A stretch of DNA of 64,000 bases from Mycobacterium sp. 852002-10029_SCH5224772 (GCF_001667315.1 NZ_LZHT01000012.1:1-64000), one strand, 5' to 3'; numbered from the stretch's first letter, positions 45,250 to 54,747 are shown. Made by a program: numbers and translations. Notes: generated by a model from the letters alone, not told the origin.

Positions 45250-48200
45250 ATGAGCCAACATGCGGAAATTCCGTCGCTAACCTGGGACGATTTGGGCGTG
45301 GTCGAGTTGCTACCGACCGGAACGGTGACGTTGCTGCTGGCCGATGTCGAGGGTTCGACACGGCTGTGGGAAACGCGGCCCGAAGAGATGACGGCAGCGC
45401 TGGTCCAGCTGAACAAGACGGTGAACGAGGCGATCGCCGCGCACGAGGGGGTGCGCCCGCTCGAACAGGGCGAGGGCGACAGCTTTGTGGCCGCCTTCGC
45501 GCGGGCCTCCGACGCGGTGGCGTCTGCGCTGGAGCTGCAGCGGGCGCCGCTCGCCCCGATTCGGCTGCGCATCGGAATCCACACCGGTGAGATCCAGCTG
45601 CGCGACGACGCCAACTACGCCGGCCCGACGATCAATCGCACGGCGCGACTGCGCGACTTGGCGCATGGTGGACAGACGGTGTTGTCGGGGGTGACCGAAT
45701 CATTGGTCGCCGACCGACTCCCCGAGGACGTCTGGCTGATGGATCTGGGCAGCTATCCATTGCGGGACCTTCCCCGCCCGGAGCGGGTGGTGCAGATGTG
45801 TCACCCAGACCTGCGCAACCAGTTCCCACCGCTTCGTGTCCGCACTGCTGTTGCGTCGCAGAACCTTCCGGCCCAGTTGACGAGTTTCGTTGGGCGCCAG
45901 ACGCAGATGGTCGAGCTGCAACAGATCGTTACCGACAACCGGCTGGTGACGTTGACCGGAGCCGGCGGCGCCGGAAAGACCCGGCTCGCCGTCGAGAGCG
46001 CGGCACGAGTGGCCGCTGACTTCTCTGATGGGGTTTGGTATGTCGACCTCGCGCCGATCACCATCCCGGAAGTGGCGCCCGTGACCGTGGCCCGCACGCT
46101 GGGCCTGCCCGATCAACCGGGCCGCTCGACGATGGACCTGCTCGTACGCTTCTTCAGCGAAAAGCAGATACTGCTGTTACTCGACAATTGTGAGCACCTG
46201 CTCGATGCGTGCGGGGCCATGGCCGTCGAATTGCTTGCGGCCTGCCCGCGATTGACGATCCTGGCCACCAGCCGTGAGCCGTTGGGCTTACCCGGTGAGT
46301 TGAGCTGGCGGGTGCCGTCGTTGTCTCTTGTCGACGAGGCCGTCGATTTGTTCACTGACCGGGCGAGGCGCGCCCGACCCGAATTCGTTGTGGGGGAGGA
46401 TAACCAGGCGCTGGTCGAGCAGATATGCGAGCGCCTGGACGGCATGCCGCTGGCGATTGAGCTTGCCGCGGCGCGGGTTCGGGCGCTGTCGTTGCGGCAG
46501 ATCGTGGACAGCCTGCATGACCGATTCCGCTTGCTCACCGGGGGCGCGCGCACTGCGGTACGGCGTCAGCAGACGCTACGGGCCTCGGTGGATTGGTCGC
46601 ACGCGCTGCTCACCGAGCCGGAGCAGGTATTGTTTCGACGGCTGGCGGCGTTCGCCGGCGGCTTCGATCTCGACGCCGCCCAAGCCGTCGGATCCGACCG
46701 TGATGTCGAGAGCTACCAGCTGCTGGATCAGTTGAGCTTGCTGGTCGACAAATCCCTCGTCGTCGCCGACGACACCGCCGACGGGATGCGCTACCGCCTG
46801 TTGGAAACCGTGCGCCAGTACGCGCAGGAAAAGCTCGGCGAATCCGGTGAGGCCGACGAGGTGCGTACGCGACACCGCGACTATTACACCGCCACGGCGA
46901 TCGACCTCGAGACGCAGGGACTGAGTGGTGTTGACGCGCTGTTGGATTGGGCGCAAGCCGAGATCGACAACCTGCGAGCCGCCTACAGCTGGAGCCTAGA
47001 GAAGTCCGAGCCGGAGATTGCGCTGGAGCTGGTGTCCGCGGTGCAGCAGGTCTGGATCCGCTGTGGGCGGTTCCGGGAAGGACTGGCGGGGTTCGACGCG
47101 CTTTTGACCGACGAAACGCGATCGCAAGTCACGCCCGCGGCATGGGTGCGCGGGGTCGCCCACCACGGTGTGCTGTGCGCGTGGGCGGGGGCCCAGGGGG
47201 ACGTGGACCGTTCCGGCCAGGCGTTAGCGATCGCTCGTGAGCTCGGCGTCCCGGCGTTGCTCGCCCTGGTCCTGGTGGGAAGGGGCGCGTTGGCGCTCTA
47301 CGAGATCGACAAGCTCGAGTCCTACGTTGACGAGGCGATTGACCTGATTCGTTCGATAGGTGACCGGTGGAGTCTGTGTCAAACTCTCGCCTATCTGGCG
47401 GTGACGAATTGCTATGCAGGTGAACCGATTCCAATGCGGGCGGCGGCGGAAGAAGGACGCGATCTCGCCGACGCGCTCGGCGACAGGTTTTTCTCCCGGA
47501 ACTGCCGGACGTGGTTAGGCCTAGCACTGTGCATGCAGGGCAATCTCACCGAGGCGCAAGACGTCCTGCATGCGTTGGCCGAGGAAGCAGAGGCCGCCGG
47601 CGATCTCCCGATGACAGTGTTTGGCCAAGTGGGCTATGGACAGGTGCTGGCCTTCCAGGGGCAGGCGGCTACCTTGCATGCCTCGGCGCAATCCGCCCGC
47701 AATGCCGCCGAGGCGATGGGTGGACTCTACGGGGACACCATGTATGCGATGTTTGCGCATGTTGCTTTGATTGCCGGCGATGGCGTCGGCGCTCGGCAGG
47801 CGGCCGAAGAGGCCTGGCGGCATACAGTTCCGGCGCGCGAACTTTACGCGAGGTGTTTCAATCCCATGGCTGAGGCCGCGCTGGCGTGTGGGGACGTCGT
47901 CGCCGCCCGCCGATGGGTCGATGACACCGTCGCGGTGGTCCCGGGGTGGCACCAAATGGGAGCGCGGACGGTGCGCGCGCACATCGCGTTAGCCCAGGGC
48001 GATTTCGGCCAGGCCGAGCGCGACGCACATGAAGCCCTCGTGATCGCCGCCCGCACCCAGGGATATCTACGGGTCGCCGACGCGTTGGAATGCCTAGCCC
48101 GGTTGGCGGCCGACGCCGGCACCCATTCATACGGGGTGCGCTTGCTTGGCGCGTCCGCCGCGATGCGCGAACGCATGGGGCATGCCCGCTTTCCGGTGTA

Positions 48201-48546
48201 TCAGGACGGTTACGACTCAGCGGTAGAGTCTCTACGAGAGGCGCTGGGACAGAGCGGCTTTGACGCTGCATGGGCCGAGGGTGCCGCGCTGCCCACCGAG
48301 GGGGCGATCGCTTACGCGCAACGTGGCCGCGGTGAGCGTAAGCGTCCCAGTTCCGGCTGGGCATCGCTAACCCCCATGGAGAACGACGTGGTGCGGCTGG
48401 TCGCCGAAGGCTTGGGCAACAAGGAGATCGGCGCGCGGCTCTTCATCTCGCCGCGCACGGTGCAAACGCACCTCACCCACGTCTATTCGAAGCTCGGCCT
48501 GGCCTCCCGCGTCCAGCTCGTTCAAGAAGTGGGACACCGCGAGTGA
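45250..48546 (+). CDS. Class III nucleotide cyclase-NB-ARC ATPase-LuxR transcriptional regulator (Rv0386-like)
   Basis: A 1098-aa multidomain regulator. ATG 45250 is chosen for the shared family start; ATG 45238 and GTG 45229 are possible. The class III cyclase domain (about residues 20-190) has TVTLLLADVEGSTRLWE with a metal Asp. The purine-recognition Lys position is Gln (EQGEGDSF) and the second position is Asn (NYAGPTINRTARL), the same Gln/Asn pair reported for M. tuberculosis Rv0386. The STAND ATPase (about 215-560) has Walker A LTGAGGAGKTRLA and Walker B ILLLLDNCEH. A TPR-like helical region follows. The C-terminal LuxR helix-turn-helix (about 1035-1098) has EGLGNKEIGARLFISPRTVQ. The likely target is the divergent P450-SDR operon. 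Confidence 0.9.
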   Translation: MSQHAEIPSLTWDDLGVVELLPTGTVTLLLADVEGSTRLWETRPEEMTAALVQLNKTVNEAIAAHEGVRPLEQGEGDSFVAAFARASDAVASALELQRAPLAPIRLRIGIHTGEIQLRDDANYAGPTINRTARLRDLAHGGQTVLSGVTESLVADRLPEDVWLMDLGSYPLRDLPRPERVVQMCHPDLRNQFPPLRVRTAVASQNLPAQLTSFVGRQTQMVELQQIVTDNRLVTLTGAGGAGKTRLAVESAARVAADFSDGVWYVDLAPITIPEVAPVTVARTLGLPDQPGRSTMDLLVRFFSEKQILLLLDNCEHLLDACGAMAVELLAACPRLTILATSREPLGLPGELSWRVPSLSLVDEAVDLFTDRARRARPEFVVGEDNQALVEQICERLDGMPLAIELAAARVRALSLRQIVDSLHDRFRLLTGGARTAVRRQQTLRASVDWSHALLTEPEQVLFRRLAAFAGGFDLDAAQAVGSDRDVESYQLLDQLSLLVDKSLVVADDTADGMRYRLLETVRQYAQEKLGESGEADEVRTRHRDYYTATAIDLETQGLSGVDALLDWAQAEIDNLRAAYSWSLEKSEPEIALELVSAVQQVWIRCGRFREGLAGFDALLTDETRSQVTPAAWVRGVAHHGVLCAWAGAQGDVDRSGQALAIARELGVPALLALVLVGRGALALYEIDKLESYVDEAIDLIRSIGDRWSLCQTLAYLAVTNCYAGEPIPMRAAAEEGRDLADALGDRFFSRNCRTWLGLALCMQGNLTEAQDVLHALAEEAEAAGDLPMTVFGQVGYGQVLAFQGQAATLHASAQSARNAAEAMGGLYGDTMYAMFAHVALIAGDGVGARQAAEEAWRHTVPARELYARCFNPMAEAALACGDVVAARRWVDDTVAVVPGWHQMGARTVRAHIALAQGDFGQAERDAHEALVIAARTQGYLRVADALECLARLAADAGTHSYGVRLLGASAAMRERMGHARFPVYQDGYDSAVESLREALGQSGFDAAWAEGAALPTEGAIAYAQRGRGERKRPSSGWASLTPMENDVVRLVAEGLGNKEIGARLFISPRTVQTHLTHVYSKLGLASRVQLVQEVGHRE

Positions 48547-48572
48547 GTCGATGCGCCGCGAGAACCAGACGA

Positions 48573-49229
48573 TTACTTGGCGGCGACGACGAATCCACGG
48601 ATGATCGCGTCGATGTCTGTCGACTCCGCGGCGGCCTGGTTGGCCAGGCTGGTGATGGTCAGCTGCACCAGATAGCGCCGGTGTTCCGGCGGTGGGCCGG
48701 TGGGGATCACGATGCGGTTCCAGCTGTGCAACCGCATCCCGTCGAGGTTGTAGCTGCCCTGGATCATCGACGACGGGAAGCCGTTGTAGGGCGCGCCCGA
48801 GGCGTCCAGCTTCTTGAAGTCCTCGAACAGTTGCGCATCGTCGTTGCCGTGCTTGATGACTTGCGCCGGATCGAAATCTCCGTGCAGCTGGAACACCACC
48901 AGCCTCGCCGTCGGAAACTTGCCGCCCTTGGAGATGATCAGGGTTTGGGGGGTGATGTTGGGACTGGTGAACGGCGCCCAGCCCTGCGGCGTCGGGATCG
49001 AGACCGTCAGATCGGGCACGGATCCCGGCGCCACCGGTTGCCCGGTGACCCCGATGTTTTGCAGGTACTGCGACAGGGGGACTGGCTTCCCCGTCGGGGT
49101 CGTTGTCGAGGTCGTGGGCGTCTTCGACAAGATCGATTGATAGTCAGGAGCTTTCGGGGCGCACCCGACAGCCGACACCGCCAGTGCAACTATCGCGGCG
49201 GCCGCCGCGCAGCTGCCGAACGGATTCAC
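48573..49229 (-). CDS. lpqT: Lipoprotein LpqT
   Basis: A 218-aa lipoprotein from GTG 49229, overlapping the arsC stop (GTGA). The signal peptide ends in the lipobox AVGC (Cys near residue 23). A short Thr/Pro-rich linker precedes an LpqN/LpqT-type domain with PDLTVSIPTPQGW, ARLVVFQLHGDFDPA and the end STDIDAIIRGFVV. The related LpqN is reported as a secreted virulence-associated protein; the function of LpqT is not established. It corresponds to Rv1016c next to prsA, with arsC interposed here. Convergent with the LuxR-type regulator (26 bp). Confidence 0.9.
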   Translation of the reverse strand: MNPFGSCAAAAAIVALAVSAVGCAPKAPDYQSILSKTPTTSTTTPTGKPVPLSQYLQNIGVTGQPVAPGSVPDLTVSIPTPQGWAPFTSPNITPQTLIISKGGKFPTARLVVFQLHGDFDPAQVIKHGNDDAQLFEDFKKLDASGAPYNGFPSSMIQGSYNLDGMRLHSWNRIVIPTGPPPEHRRYLVQLTITSLANQAAAESTDIDAIIRGFVVAAK

Positions 49230-49573
49230 AGAATCTCGCGGACCGCGTCGATCGGACGGGCCAGCCGGGTGCCCTTCGGTGTGACGACAAAGGGTCGTTC
49301 GATGAGGATGGGATGTTCGGCCATGGCGTCGAGTAACTGCTCGTCGGTCGCGTCGGCGAGATTGAGCTCCTCGTACAGCGATTCACGCTTGCGCACCGCG
49401 GTACGCACGTCGATACCGGCGTCGCGGATCATCTTCACCAGTTCGGCACGCGACGGCGGGTTTTTCAGGTATTCGATGACGGTGGGTTCAAAGCCGCTGT
49501 CGCGCAACAAGTCCAGTGTCTTGCGGGATGTACTGCACTTGGGGTTGTGGTAGATGGAAGCGTCACGAACCAT
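49226..49573 (-). CDS. arsC: ArsC-family (thioredoxin-fold) arsenate-reductase-like protein
   Basis: A 115-aa protein of the ArsC/Spx/YffB family. The catalytic Cys lies in YHNPKCSTSRKTLDLL (about residue 13), and the C-terminal RPFVVTPKGTRLARP matches the Arg-containing substrate motif of ArsC. The ATG at 49573 directly follows the prsA stop (TAAATG), and its own stop overlaps lpqT, so it is embedded in the prsA-arsC-lpqT operon. Glutaredoxin-linked arsenate reduction is the family role; without an arsenite pump nearby, another thiol redox role is possible. M. tuberculosis has no gene at this position, as I recall. Confidence 0.88.
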   Translation of the reverse strand: MVRDASIYHNPKCSTSRKTLDLLRDSGFEPTVIEYLKNPPSRAELVKMIRDAGIDVRTAVRKRESLYEELNLADATDEQLLDAMAEHPILIERPFVVTPKGTRLARPIDAVREIL

Positions 49574-50554
49574 TTAGGCGTCCCCGTCGAATAGTCCAGT
49601 GACCGAGCCATTTTCGAATACGGCGCGGATGGTGCTGGCCAGCAGCGGCGCGATGGACAGGACCGTCAGCTGCGGGAAACGCTTCTCCTCGCCGATCGGC
49701 AGGGTGTTCGTCACGATCACCTCACGCGCCCCGCAGCCGGCGAGGCGCTCGGCGGCCGGGTCGGACAGCACACCGTGGGTCGCGGCGATGATCACGTCGG
49801 CGGCGCCGTCCTCGCGCAACAGATTCACCGCGCCGGCGATGGTGCCGCCGGTGTCGATCATGTCGTCGATCAGCACGCAGGTGCGGCCCTCGACCTCACC
49901 GACGACGCGGTTGGACACCACCTGGTTGGGCACCCGCGGGTCGCGGGTCTTGTGGATGAAGGCCAGCGGGACGCCGCCCAGCGCGTCGGCCCATTTCTCG
50001 GCGATGCGCACCCGGCCGGAGTCCGGGGAGACGACCACCATGTTGCCGTCGGGGTAGTTGTCCCGGATGTACCCGGTCAGCAGGTTCTGCCCGCGCATGT
50101 GATCGACGGGCCCGTCGAAGAAGCCCTGGATCTGATCGGTGTGCAGGTCGACGGTCACGATCCGGTCGGCGCCGGCGGTCTTGAGCAGGTCGGCGACCAG
50201 GCGTGCCGAGATCGGTTCGCGGCCCCGGTGCTTCTTGTCCTGGCGGGCGTAGGGGTAGAACGGCATGACGGCGGTGATCCGCTTGGCGCTGCCCCGCTTG
50301 AGCGCGTCGATCATGATCAGTTGTTCCATCAGCCAGCGGTTGACCGGCGCCGGGGCCGACTGCAGGACGAACGCGTCGCAGCCGCGCACCGATTCGTGGA
50401 AGCGCACGAAGATCTCGCCGTTGGCGAACTCGCGCGCCGTCTGCGCGGTGACGTGGACGTCAAGCTCTTTGGCCACCTGCTCGGCCAGCTCCGGGTGCGC
50501 CCGACCGGAGAAGAGCATCAAATTTTTGCGGTTATCGGTCCAGTCGTGGCTCAC
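49574..50554 (-). CDS. prsA: Ribose-phosphate pyrophosphokinase (PRPP synthetase)
   Basis: A 326-aa enzyme, identical in length to Rv1017c. GTG 50554 is chosen because it gives VSHDWTDNRKNLMLFSGRAH; the longer open frame is not coding. The flexible loop and ATP region contain RQDKKHRGREPISARL, and the PRPP-binding signature is VLIDDMIDTGGTIAGA (about residues 221-236). It makes PRPP from ribose-5-phosphate and ATP for nucleotides, histidine and, in mycobacteria, the decaprenyl-phosphoryl-ribose/arabinose precursor of arabinan. It lies 91 bp after glmU. Confidence 0.96.
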   Translation of the reverse strand: MSHDWTDNRKNLMLFSGRAHPELAEQVAKELDVHVTAQTAREFANGEIFVRFHESVRGCDAFVLQSAPAPVNRWLMEQLIMIDALKRGSAKRITAVMPFYPYARQDKKHRGREPISARLVADLLKTAGADRIVTVDLHTDQIQGFFDGPVDHMRGQNLLTGYIRDNYPDGNMVVVSPDSGRVRIAEKWADALGGVPLAFIHKTRDPRVPNQVVSNRVVGEVEGRTCVLIDDMIDTGGTIAGAVNLLREDGAADVIIAATHGVLSDPAAERLAGCGAREVIVTNTLPIGEEKRFPQLTVLSIAPLLASTIRAVFENGSVTGLFDGDA

Positions 50555-50645
50555 CGTGCTGCCCTTGCCGTTCGGATCCAAATGGAAGTGCCCATCGTAC
50601 GAAGCGAATGGTACGGAAATGCGGCCGGGTTGCCAGCTACCACCG

Positions 50646-52139
50646 TCACGGTGTCTGGTCGGCTTCCGCGGCGGGGGCCTTCTCGGCGGCCTTCTTGGCG
50701 GCCTCGGCCGCCTGCGCGGCCGCACTGCCGGGCCGCTTGCGGTGTACCCAGCCCTCGATGTTGCGTTGCGGACCTGCGGAGACCGCCAGCGTTCCGGGCG
50801 GGACGTCGTTGCGCACCACCGTGCCCGCGCCGGTGTAGGCGCCGTCGCCGACCGTTACCGGGGCCACGAACATGGTGTCCGATCCGGTGCGGACGTGCGA
50901 ACCGATCGTGGTCCGCCGTTTGGACTCGCCGTCGTAGTTGACGAACACGCTGGACGCGCCGATGTTGCTGTGTTCGCCGATATCGGCATCGCCGACGTAG
51001 GTCAGGTGCGGCACTTTGGAGCCGGTGCCGATCGTGGAGTTCTTGGTCTCGACGAACGCGCCCAGCTTGCCGTCGTCCCCTAAGACCGTGCCCGGCCGCA
51101 GGTAGGTGAACGGTCCGACGGTGGCGCCGGCGCCGATGGACGACGAGGTGCCGTGGGTGCGCACCACCGATGCCCCGCCGCCGACGCTGACGTCGGTCAG
51201 CGTGGTGTCCGGGCCGACGACGCAATGCTCGCCGACCTGGGTGCGACCGAGCAGCTGGGTGCCCGGGTGGATGACGGTGTCGCGACCGATCGTGACGTCG
51301 ACGTCGATCCAGGTGGTGGCGGGGTCGACGACGGTGACACCCGCCATCTGGTGGGCGGCGACGACGCGGCGGTTGAGTTCGGCGCCCAGCTGTGCCAGCT
51401 GGACCCGGTTGTTGACACCGGCCACCAGCGCGCTGTCGTCGACGTGACGGGCATGGATGGCCAGACCGTCCCCGCGCAGGATTGCGATGACGTCGGTCAG
51501 ATACAGCTCCTGTTGGGCGTTGTTGGAGCCCAACCGGTTCAGCGCCGAGCGCAACGCCGCGGTGTCGAAGGCGTAGACGCCGGCGTTGACCTCCCGGATC
51601 TCGCGCTGGGAGGGGGTGGCGTCGGCGTGCTCGACGATCGCCGTGACCTCGTTGTCCTGGGTGCGCAGGATGCGGCCGTAGCCGCTGGGGTCGCTCACCG
51701 TCGTGGTCAGCACCGTGGCGGCGGCCCCCTGACCCGACCCCGCCGCGCTGTGGGTGGCGATCAGGTCGGCCAGGGTGTCGGCGTCCAGCAACGGGGTGTC
51801 GCCCGAGGTGACGACGACCACCCCGGCGTAATCGTCGGGCAGTGCGGACAGGCCGCACAGGACGGCGTCGCCGGTGCCGCGCGGCCGGTCCTGCAGCGCC
51901 ACCTCGATGGGGCGGCCGAGGGCATCGGCCCAGTCGGCGACCAGCGGGGCGATGCGCTCGTGATCGTGGCCCAACACGACGGTGAGGTGCTGCGGCGCCA
52001 CCTTGGCGATCGCGTGCAGGAGATGGGACAGCATGCTGCGACCGCCGATGGTGTGCAGCACCTTCGGGGTGTCCGACCGCATCCGGGTGCCGGGCCCGGC
52101 CGCTAGCACCACGACCGCGGTATCACCAGGAGACGACAT
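50646..52139 (-). CDS. glmU: Bifunctional N-acetylglucosamine-1-phosphate uridyltransferase/glucosamine-1-phosphate acetyltransferase
   Basis: A 497-aa enzyme from ATG 52139, with GGAGG upstream. The uridyltransferase domain (about residues 1-230) has [18 protein letters not shown] and [13 protein letters not shown]. The left-handed beta-helix acetyltransferase domain (about 250-455) has repeated hexapeptides with [20 protein letters not shown] (Lys/Tyr of the active site) and ending [11 protein letters not shown] Lys/Ala-rich tail of about 35 residues is typical of mycobacteria. It makes UDP-GlcNAc for peptidoglycan and arabinogalactan linkage. Matches Rv1018c. Confidence 0.96.
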   Translation of the reverse strand: MSSPGDTAVVVLAAGPGTRMRSDTPKVLHTIGGRSMLSHLLHAIAKVAPQHLTVVLGHDHERIAPLVADWADALGRPIEVALQDRPRGTGDAVLCGLSALPDDYAGVVVVTSGDTPLLDADTLADLIATHSAAGSGQGAAATVLTTTVSDPSGYGRILRTQDNEVTAIVEHADATPSQREIREVNAGVYAFDTAALRSALNRLGSNNAQQELYLTDVIAILRGDGLAIHARHVDDSALVAGVNNRVQLAQLGAELNRRVVAAHQMAGVTVVDPATTWIDVDVTIGRDTVIHPGTQLLGRTQVGEHCVVGPDTTLTDVSVGGGASVVRTHGTSSSIGAGATVGPFTYLRPGTVLGDDGKLGAFVETKNSTIGTGSKVPHLTYVGDADIGEHSNIGASSVFVNYDGESKRRTTIGSHVRTGSDTMFVAPVTVGDGAYTGAGTVVRNDVPPGTLAVSAGPQRNIEGWVHRKRPGSAAAQAAEAAKKAAEKAPAAEADQTP

Positions 52140-52331
52140 CAACCCTCCTTTTCGGGTGTGCCCCGCGCGGGCTGCGCGCGGAAGCACCGGCACGCCGTCA
52201 AGCGTGTCATCTCATCTGCGGTGAAGGCAAAAAATGATCAACTCGTCGGCCGTGGGCCCTAGGGGTGGAACCTGCCTCGAATTCGTGCAAAGGCCCCACA
52301 CTCGCGAAGTCCGGCGGTGGTCCTGCAGTGC

Positions 52332-52402
52332 TCCGTCGCCAGGACTCGAACCTGAACTATCTGAACCAAAATCAGAGGTGCTGCCGATTACACCACGACG
52401 GA
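52332..52402 (-). tRNA. tRNA-Gln (anticodon UUG)
   Basis: On the minus strand, TCCGTCG and CGACGGA form a perfect 7-bp acceptor stem. The anticodon arm is TCTGA-TTTTGGT-TCAGA with anticodon TTG, and the T-loop contains GGTTCGAGTCC. No CCA is encoded. It lies between glmU and the Rv1019-like TetR gene. Confidence 0.95.
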
Positions 52403-52420
52403 TCGCCAAGAAGACTTTAG

Positions 52421-52502
52421 TCGGACGACGATGCGGGCCGCTTGCGGCCCGAGGAGGAGTGCGACACATTTCCGCCTATCGGACGACGATGCGGGCCGCT
52501 TG
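52421..52502. repeat. Direct repeat (24 bp) next to tRNA-Gln
   Basis: Bases 52421-52444 recur exactly at 52479-52502, 58 bp apart, starting TCGGACGACGATGCGG. The first copy lies 18 bp upstream of the tRNA 5' end. The function is not evident. They may be a duplicated regulatory site for the TetR gene that starts at 52543. Confidence 0.7.
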
Positions 52503-52542
52503 TCGGCCGCTGAACCGCCCGCCGCCCGATACGCTGGTCGAC

Positions 52543-53202
52543 GTGGCCGTGCTGGACCCCCAAACGCAAAAGGAACCCGACAAAGAGGTGCGGGCGCCGC
52601 GTGCGCGGATGACCGGCACCGAGCGCCGGCAGCAACTCATCGGCATCGCGCGTTCGCTGTTCGCCGAACGCGGGTACGAAGGCACGTCGATCGAGGAGAT
52701 CGCGCTGCGTGCCAACGTGTCCAAGCCGGTCGTCTACGAGCACTTCGGCGGCAAGGAGGGCCTGTACGCCGTGGTCGTCGACCGGGAGATGTCGGCGTTG
52801 CTCGACGGCATCACCTCGTCGCTGACCAACAACCGGTCCCGGGTGCGGGTCGAGCGGGTGGCTTTGGCCCTGCTCACCTATGTCGAAGAGCGCACCGACG
52901 GCTTCCGGATCATGATCCGCGACTCGCCGGCCGCGATCAGCTCGGGCACTTACTCCAGCCTGCTCAACGACGCCGTCAACCAGGTCAGCTCCATTTTGGC
53001 CGGTGACTTCTCCCGCCGCGGCCTCGATCCCGGGCTGGCGCCGCTGTACGCCCAGGCGCTGGTGGGCTCGGTGTCGATGACGGCGCAGTGGTGGCTCGAT
53101 ACCCGCGAGCCCAAGAAAGAAGTGGTCGCCGCGCACCTGGTCAACCTGATGTGGAACGGGCTGATCGGCTTGGAAGCCGACCCCCGGCTGCAGGACGAAT
53201 AA
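52543..53202 (+). CDS. TetR-family regulator (Rv1019-like)
   Basis: A 219-aa protein from GTG 52543; starting at ATG 52609 gives 197 aa, the length annotated for Rv1019. GTG 52543 is preferred because TACGCT (52530-52535) sits at leaderless spacing, seven bases before it. The DNA-binding domain is ERRQQLIGIARSLFAERGY and SKPVVYEHFGGKEGLYA. The rest is nearly the same as recalled for Rv1019 (ERTDGFRIMIRDSPA, SVSMTAQWWLD). It may regulate itself and neighbouring genes through the 24-bp repeats upstream. Confidence 0.9.
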   Translation: MAVLDPQTQKEPDKEVRAPRARMTGTERRQQLIGIARSLFAERGYEGTSIEEIALRANVSKPVVYEHFGGKEGLYAVVVDREMSALLDGITSSLTNNRSRVRVERVALALLTYVEERTDGFRIMIRDSPAAISSGTYSSLLNDAVNQVSSILAGDFSRRGLDPGLAPLYAQALVGSVSMTAQWWLDTREPKKEVVAAHLVNLMWNGLIGLEADPRLQDE

Positions 53203-53211
53203 ACAGCTTCG

Positions 53212-53267
53212 CGAGCGTAACCGTACGGCGAAAATCGACGGCAATTTTCGCCGTGGCGTTACGCTCG
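53212..53267. terminator. Long bidirectional hairpin between convergent genes
   Basis: Arms 53212-53235 and 53244-53267 pair over 24 nt with only a 3-nt internal mismatch and an 8-nt loop (CGACGGCA). The stem ends in AAAAT/ATTTT next to the loop. Lying between the stops of the Rv1019-like gene and the decarboxylase gene, it should serve as a terminator for both. The CGAGCGTAAC...ACGGCGAAAAT motif resembles a dispersed mycobacterial intergenic repeat that I recall. Confidence 0.7.
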
Positions 53268-53286
53268 GCGACCCGCCCGCGACGAG

Positions 53287-54627
53287 CTAACCGCAGTCGC
53301 GGGCCAGCAGGTCCGCAACGGTCTCGCGGCGAACCAGTTCGCGGGCCCGGCCGTCCTTGACGGCCACCAGCGAGGGGCGCCCGACCATGTTGTAGTTGGA
53401 CGCCATGCTGTGGTGGTAGGCGCCGGTGCAGGCCACGGCCAGCAGGTCGCCGGGACGCAGATCCGCCGGCAGCTCGATATCGCGGGCGATCTCGTCGCCG
53501 GCCTCGCAGTGCCGGCCGGCCACGGTGACGCGCTGCTTGAGGCCCAGTGGATGCCGGTTGGCCAGCGCGACGGCGTATTGCGCGCCGTACAACGACACCC
53601 GCGGGTTGTCACTCATCCCGCCGTCGACGGCGACGAAGGTCCGACCACCGAATTGCGTCTTCACCGAGCACACCCGATACAGGGTCACGCCGGCGCGGCC
53701 GCTGATGGCCCGGCCCGGCTCCACCACGATCTGCGGGCGCGGGAAACGCTCGGCGGCGCAGGCCTCGTCGACGGCGTTCTCGATCACCTCGGCCAGCGCG
53801 TCGAGATCCAGCTCCCGATCGCCGGGGACATACGGGATCGCATGTCCGCCACCGATATTCAGCTCGGTGAGGATGACGCCGTGCCGGGCCCGGATATCGG
53901 CCATCGCGGCGATCATCCGGCGAATCGCCTCGCCGTACAGCGTGGGGTCGCTGACCTGCGAGCCGATGTGGCAGTGCAGGCCCACGAGCTCGAGGATGGG
54001 GTGCGCCAGGACGCGCTGCGCCGCGTCGGCGGCGTGGTCGCCGGCGAGGGTGAACCCGAACTTCTGGTCGCTGACACCGGTCGTGACGGCGCGGTGCCCA
54101 TGGATGTCGATGTCGGGGGTCACGCGGATGAGCACCGGCTGGCGGCGACGTGCCAGGCCGGCGAGGTAGGCGATCTCCATGCAGGAATCCAGCACGATGC
54201 GCCCCACCCCGATGCGCACGGCCTCACGCAGCTCCTCGGGCGATTTGGCGTTCCCGTGCATGACGATGCGCGCCGGGTCGACGCCACCGGCCAGGGCCGT
54301 GGCCAGCTCACCGACCGAGCACACGTCGATGCCGAGCCCCTCTTCGCGGGCCCAACGGGCGACCGCCGTGCTCAGTAGCGACTTACCGGCGTAGACGACC
54401 TCGACCCCGCGCAGCGCCCGGCGATAGCGTCGCGCGCGATGCCGGAAGTCGGTTTCGTCGATGACGTAGGCCGGGGTGCTGAACTCGTCGGCGATATCGG
54501 CCAGCGCGACACCGCCGACGCACAGCCTGCCCTCCTCGTCGGGGTGGGCGGTGATAGGCCAGATCGCGGGGTCGAACCGCGGGGGAGCCGCGTGACCGAG
54601 AGACGGCAGAATGTCCAGCAATGTCAT
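53287..54627 (-). CDS. Diaminopimelate decarboxylase-like PLP enzyme (second LysA-type protein)
   Basis: A 446-aa fold-type III (alanine-racemase-like barrel) PLP decarboxylase from ATG 54627. The PLP Lys is in [12 protein letters not shown] (about residue 80). Other DapDC landmarks: [52 protein letters not shown] and [11 protein letters not shown] (active-site Cys-Glu region). The end [17 protein letters not shown] carries the substrate-binding Tyr. M. tuberculosis LysA (Rv1293) lies elsewhere and nothing of this kind stands beside mfd there, so it is a lineage-specific insertion. It could decarboxylate DAP or a related diamino acid; start residues AGKSLL differ from the usual AxKAN. Confidence 0.88.
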   Translation of the reverse strand: MTLLDILPSLGHAAPPRFDPAIWPITAHPDEEGRLCVGGVALADIADEFSTPAYVIDETDFRHRARRYRRALRGVEVVYAGKSLLSTAVARWAREEGLGIDVCSVGELATALAGGVDPARIVMHGNAKSPEELREAVRIGVGRIVLDSCMEIAYLAGLARRRQPVLIRVTPDIDIHGHRAVTTGVSDQKFGFTLAGDHAADAAQRVLAHPILELVGLHCHIGSQVSDPTLYGEAIRRMIAAMADIRARHGVILTELNIGGGHAIPYVPGDRELDLDALAEVIENAVDEACAAERFPRPQIVVEPGRAISGRAGVTLYRVCSVKTQFGGRTFVAVDGGMSDNPRVSLYGAQYAVALANRHPLGLKQRVTVAGRHCEAGDEIARDIELPADLRPGDLLAVACTGAYHHSMASNYNMVGRPSLVAVKDGRARELVRRETVADLLARDCG

Positions 54628-54747
54628 GAATCCAACCTGCGCCCGCGGGTAATCGGGTGGTGTTTTCTTGACGATCCCTTGACGATGCCGACCTCAATAT
54701 TGACGCGGTTCGGCGTGTCCGGCGGCCCCCCTAGAATGGAATTCATC

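Noticed and set aside
52332..52502. Phage or island attachment site at tRNA-Gln
   Set aside because: The 24-bp repeats do not copy the tRNA 3' end and no integrase gene is nearby.
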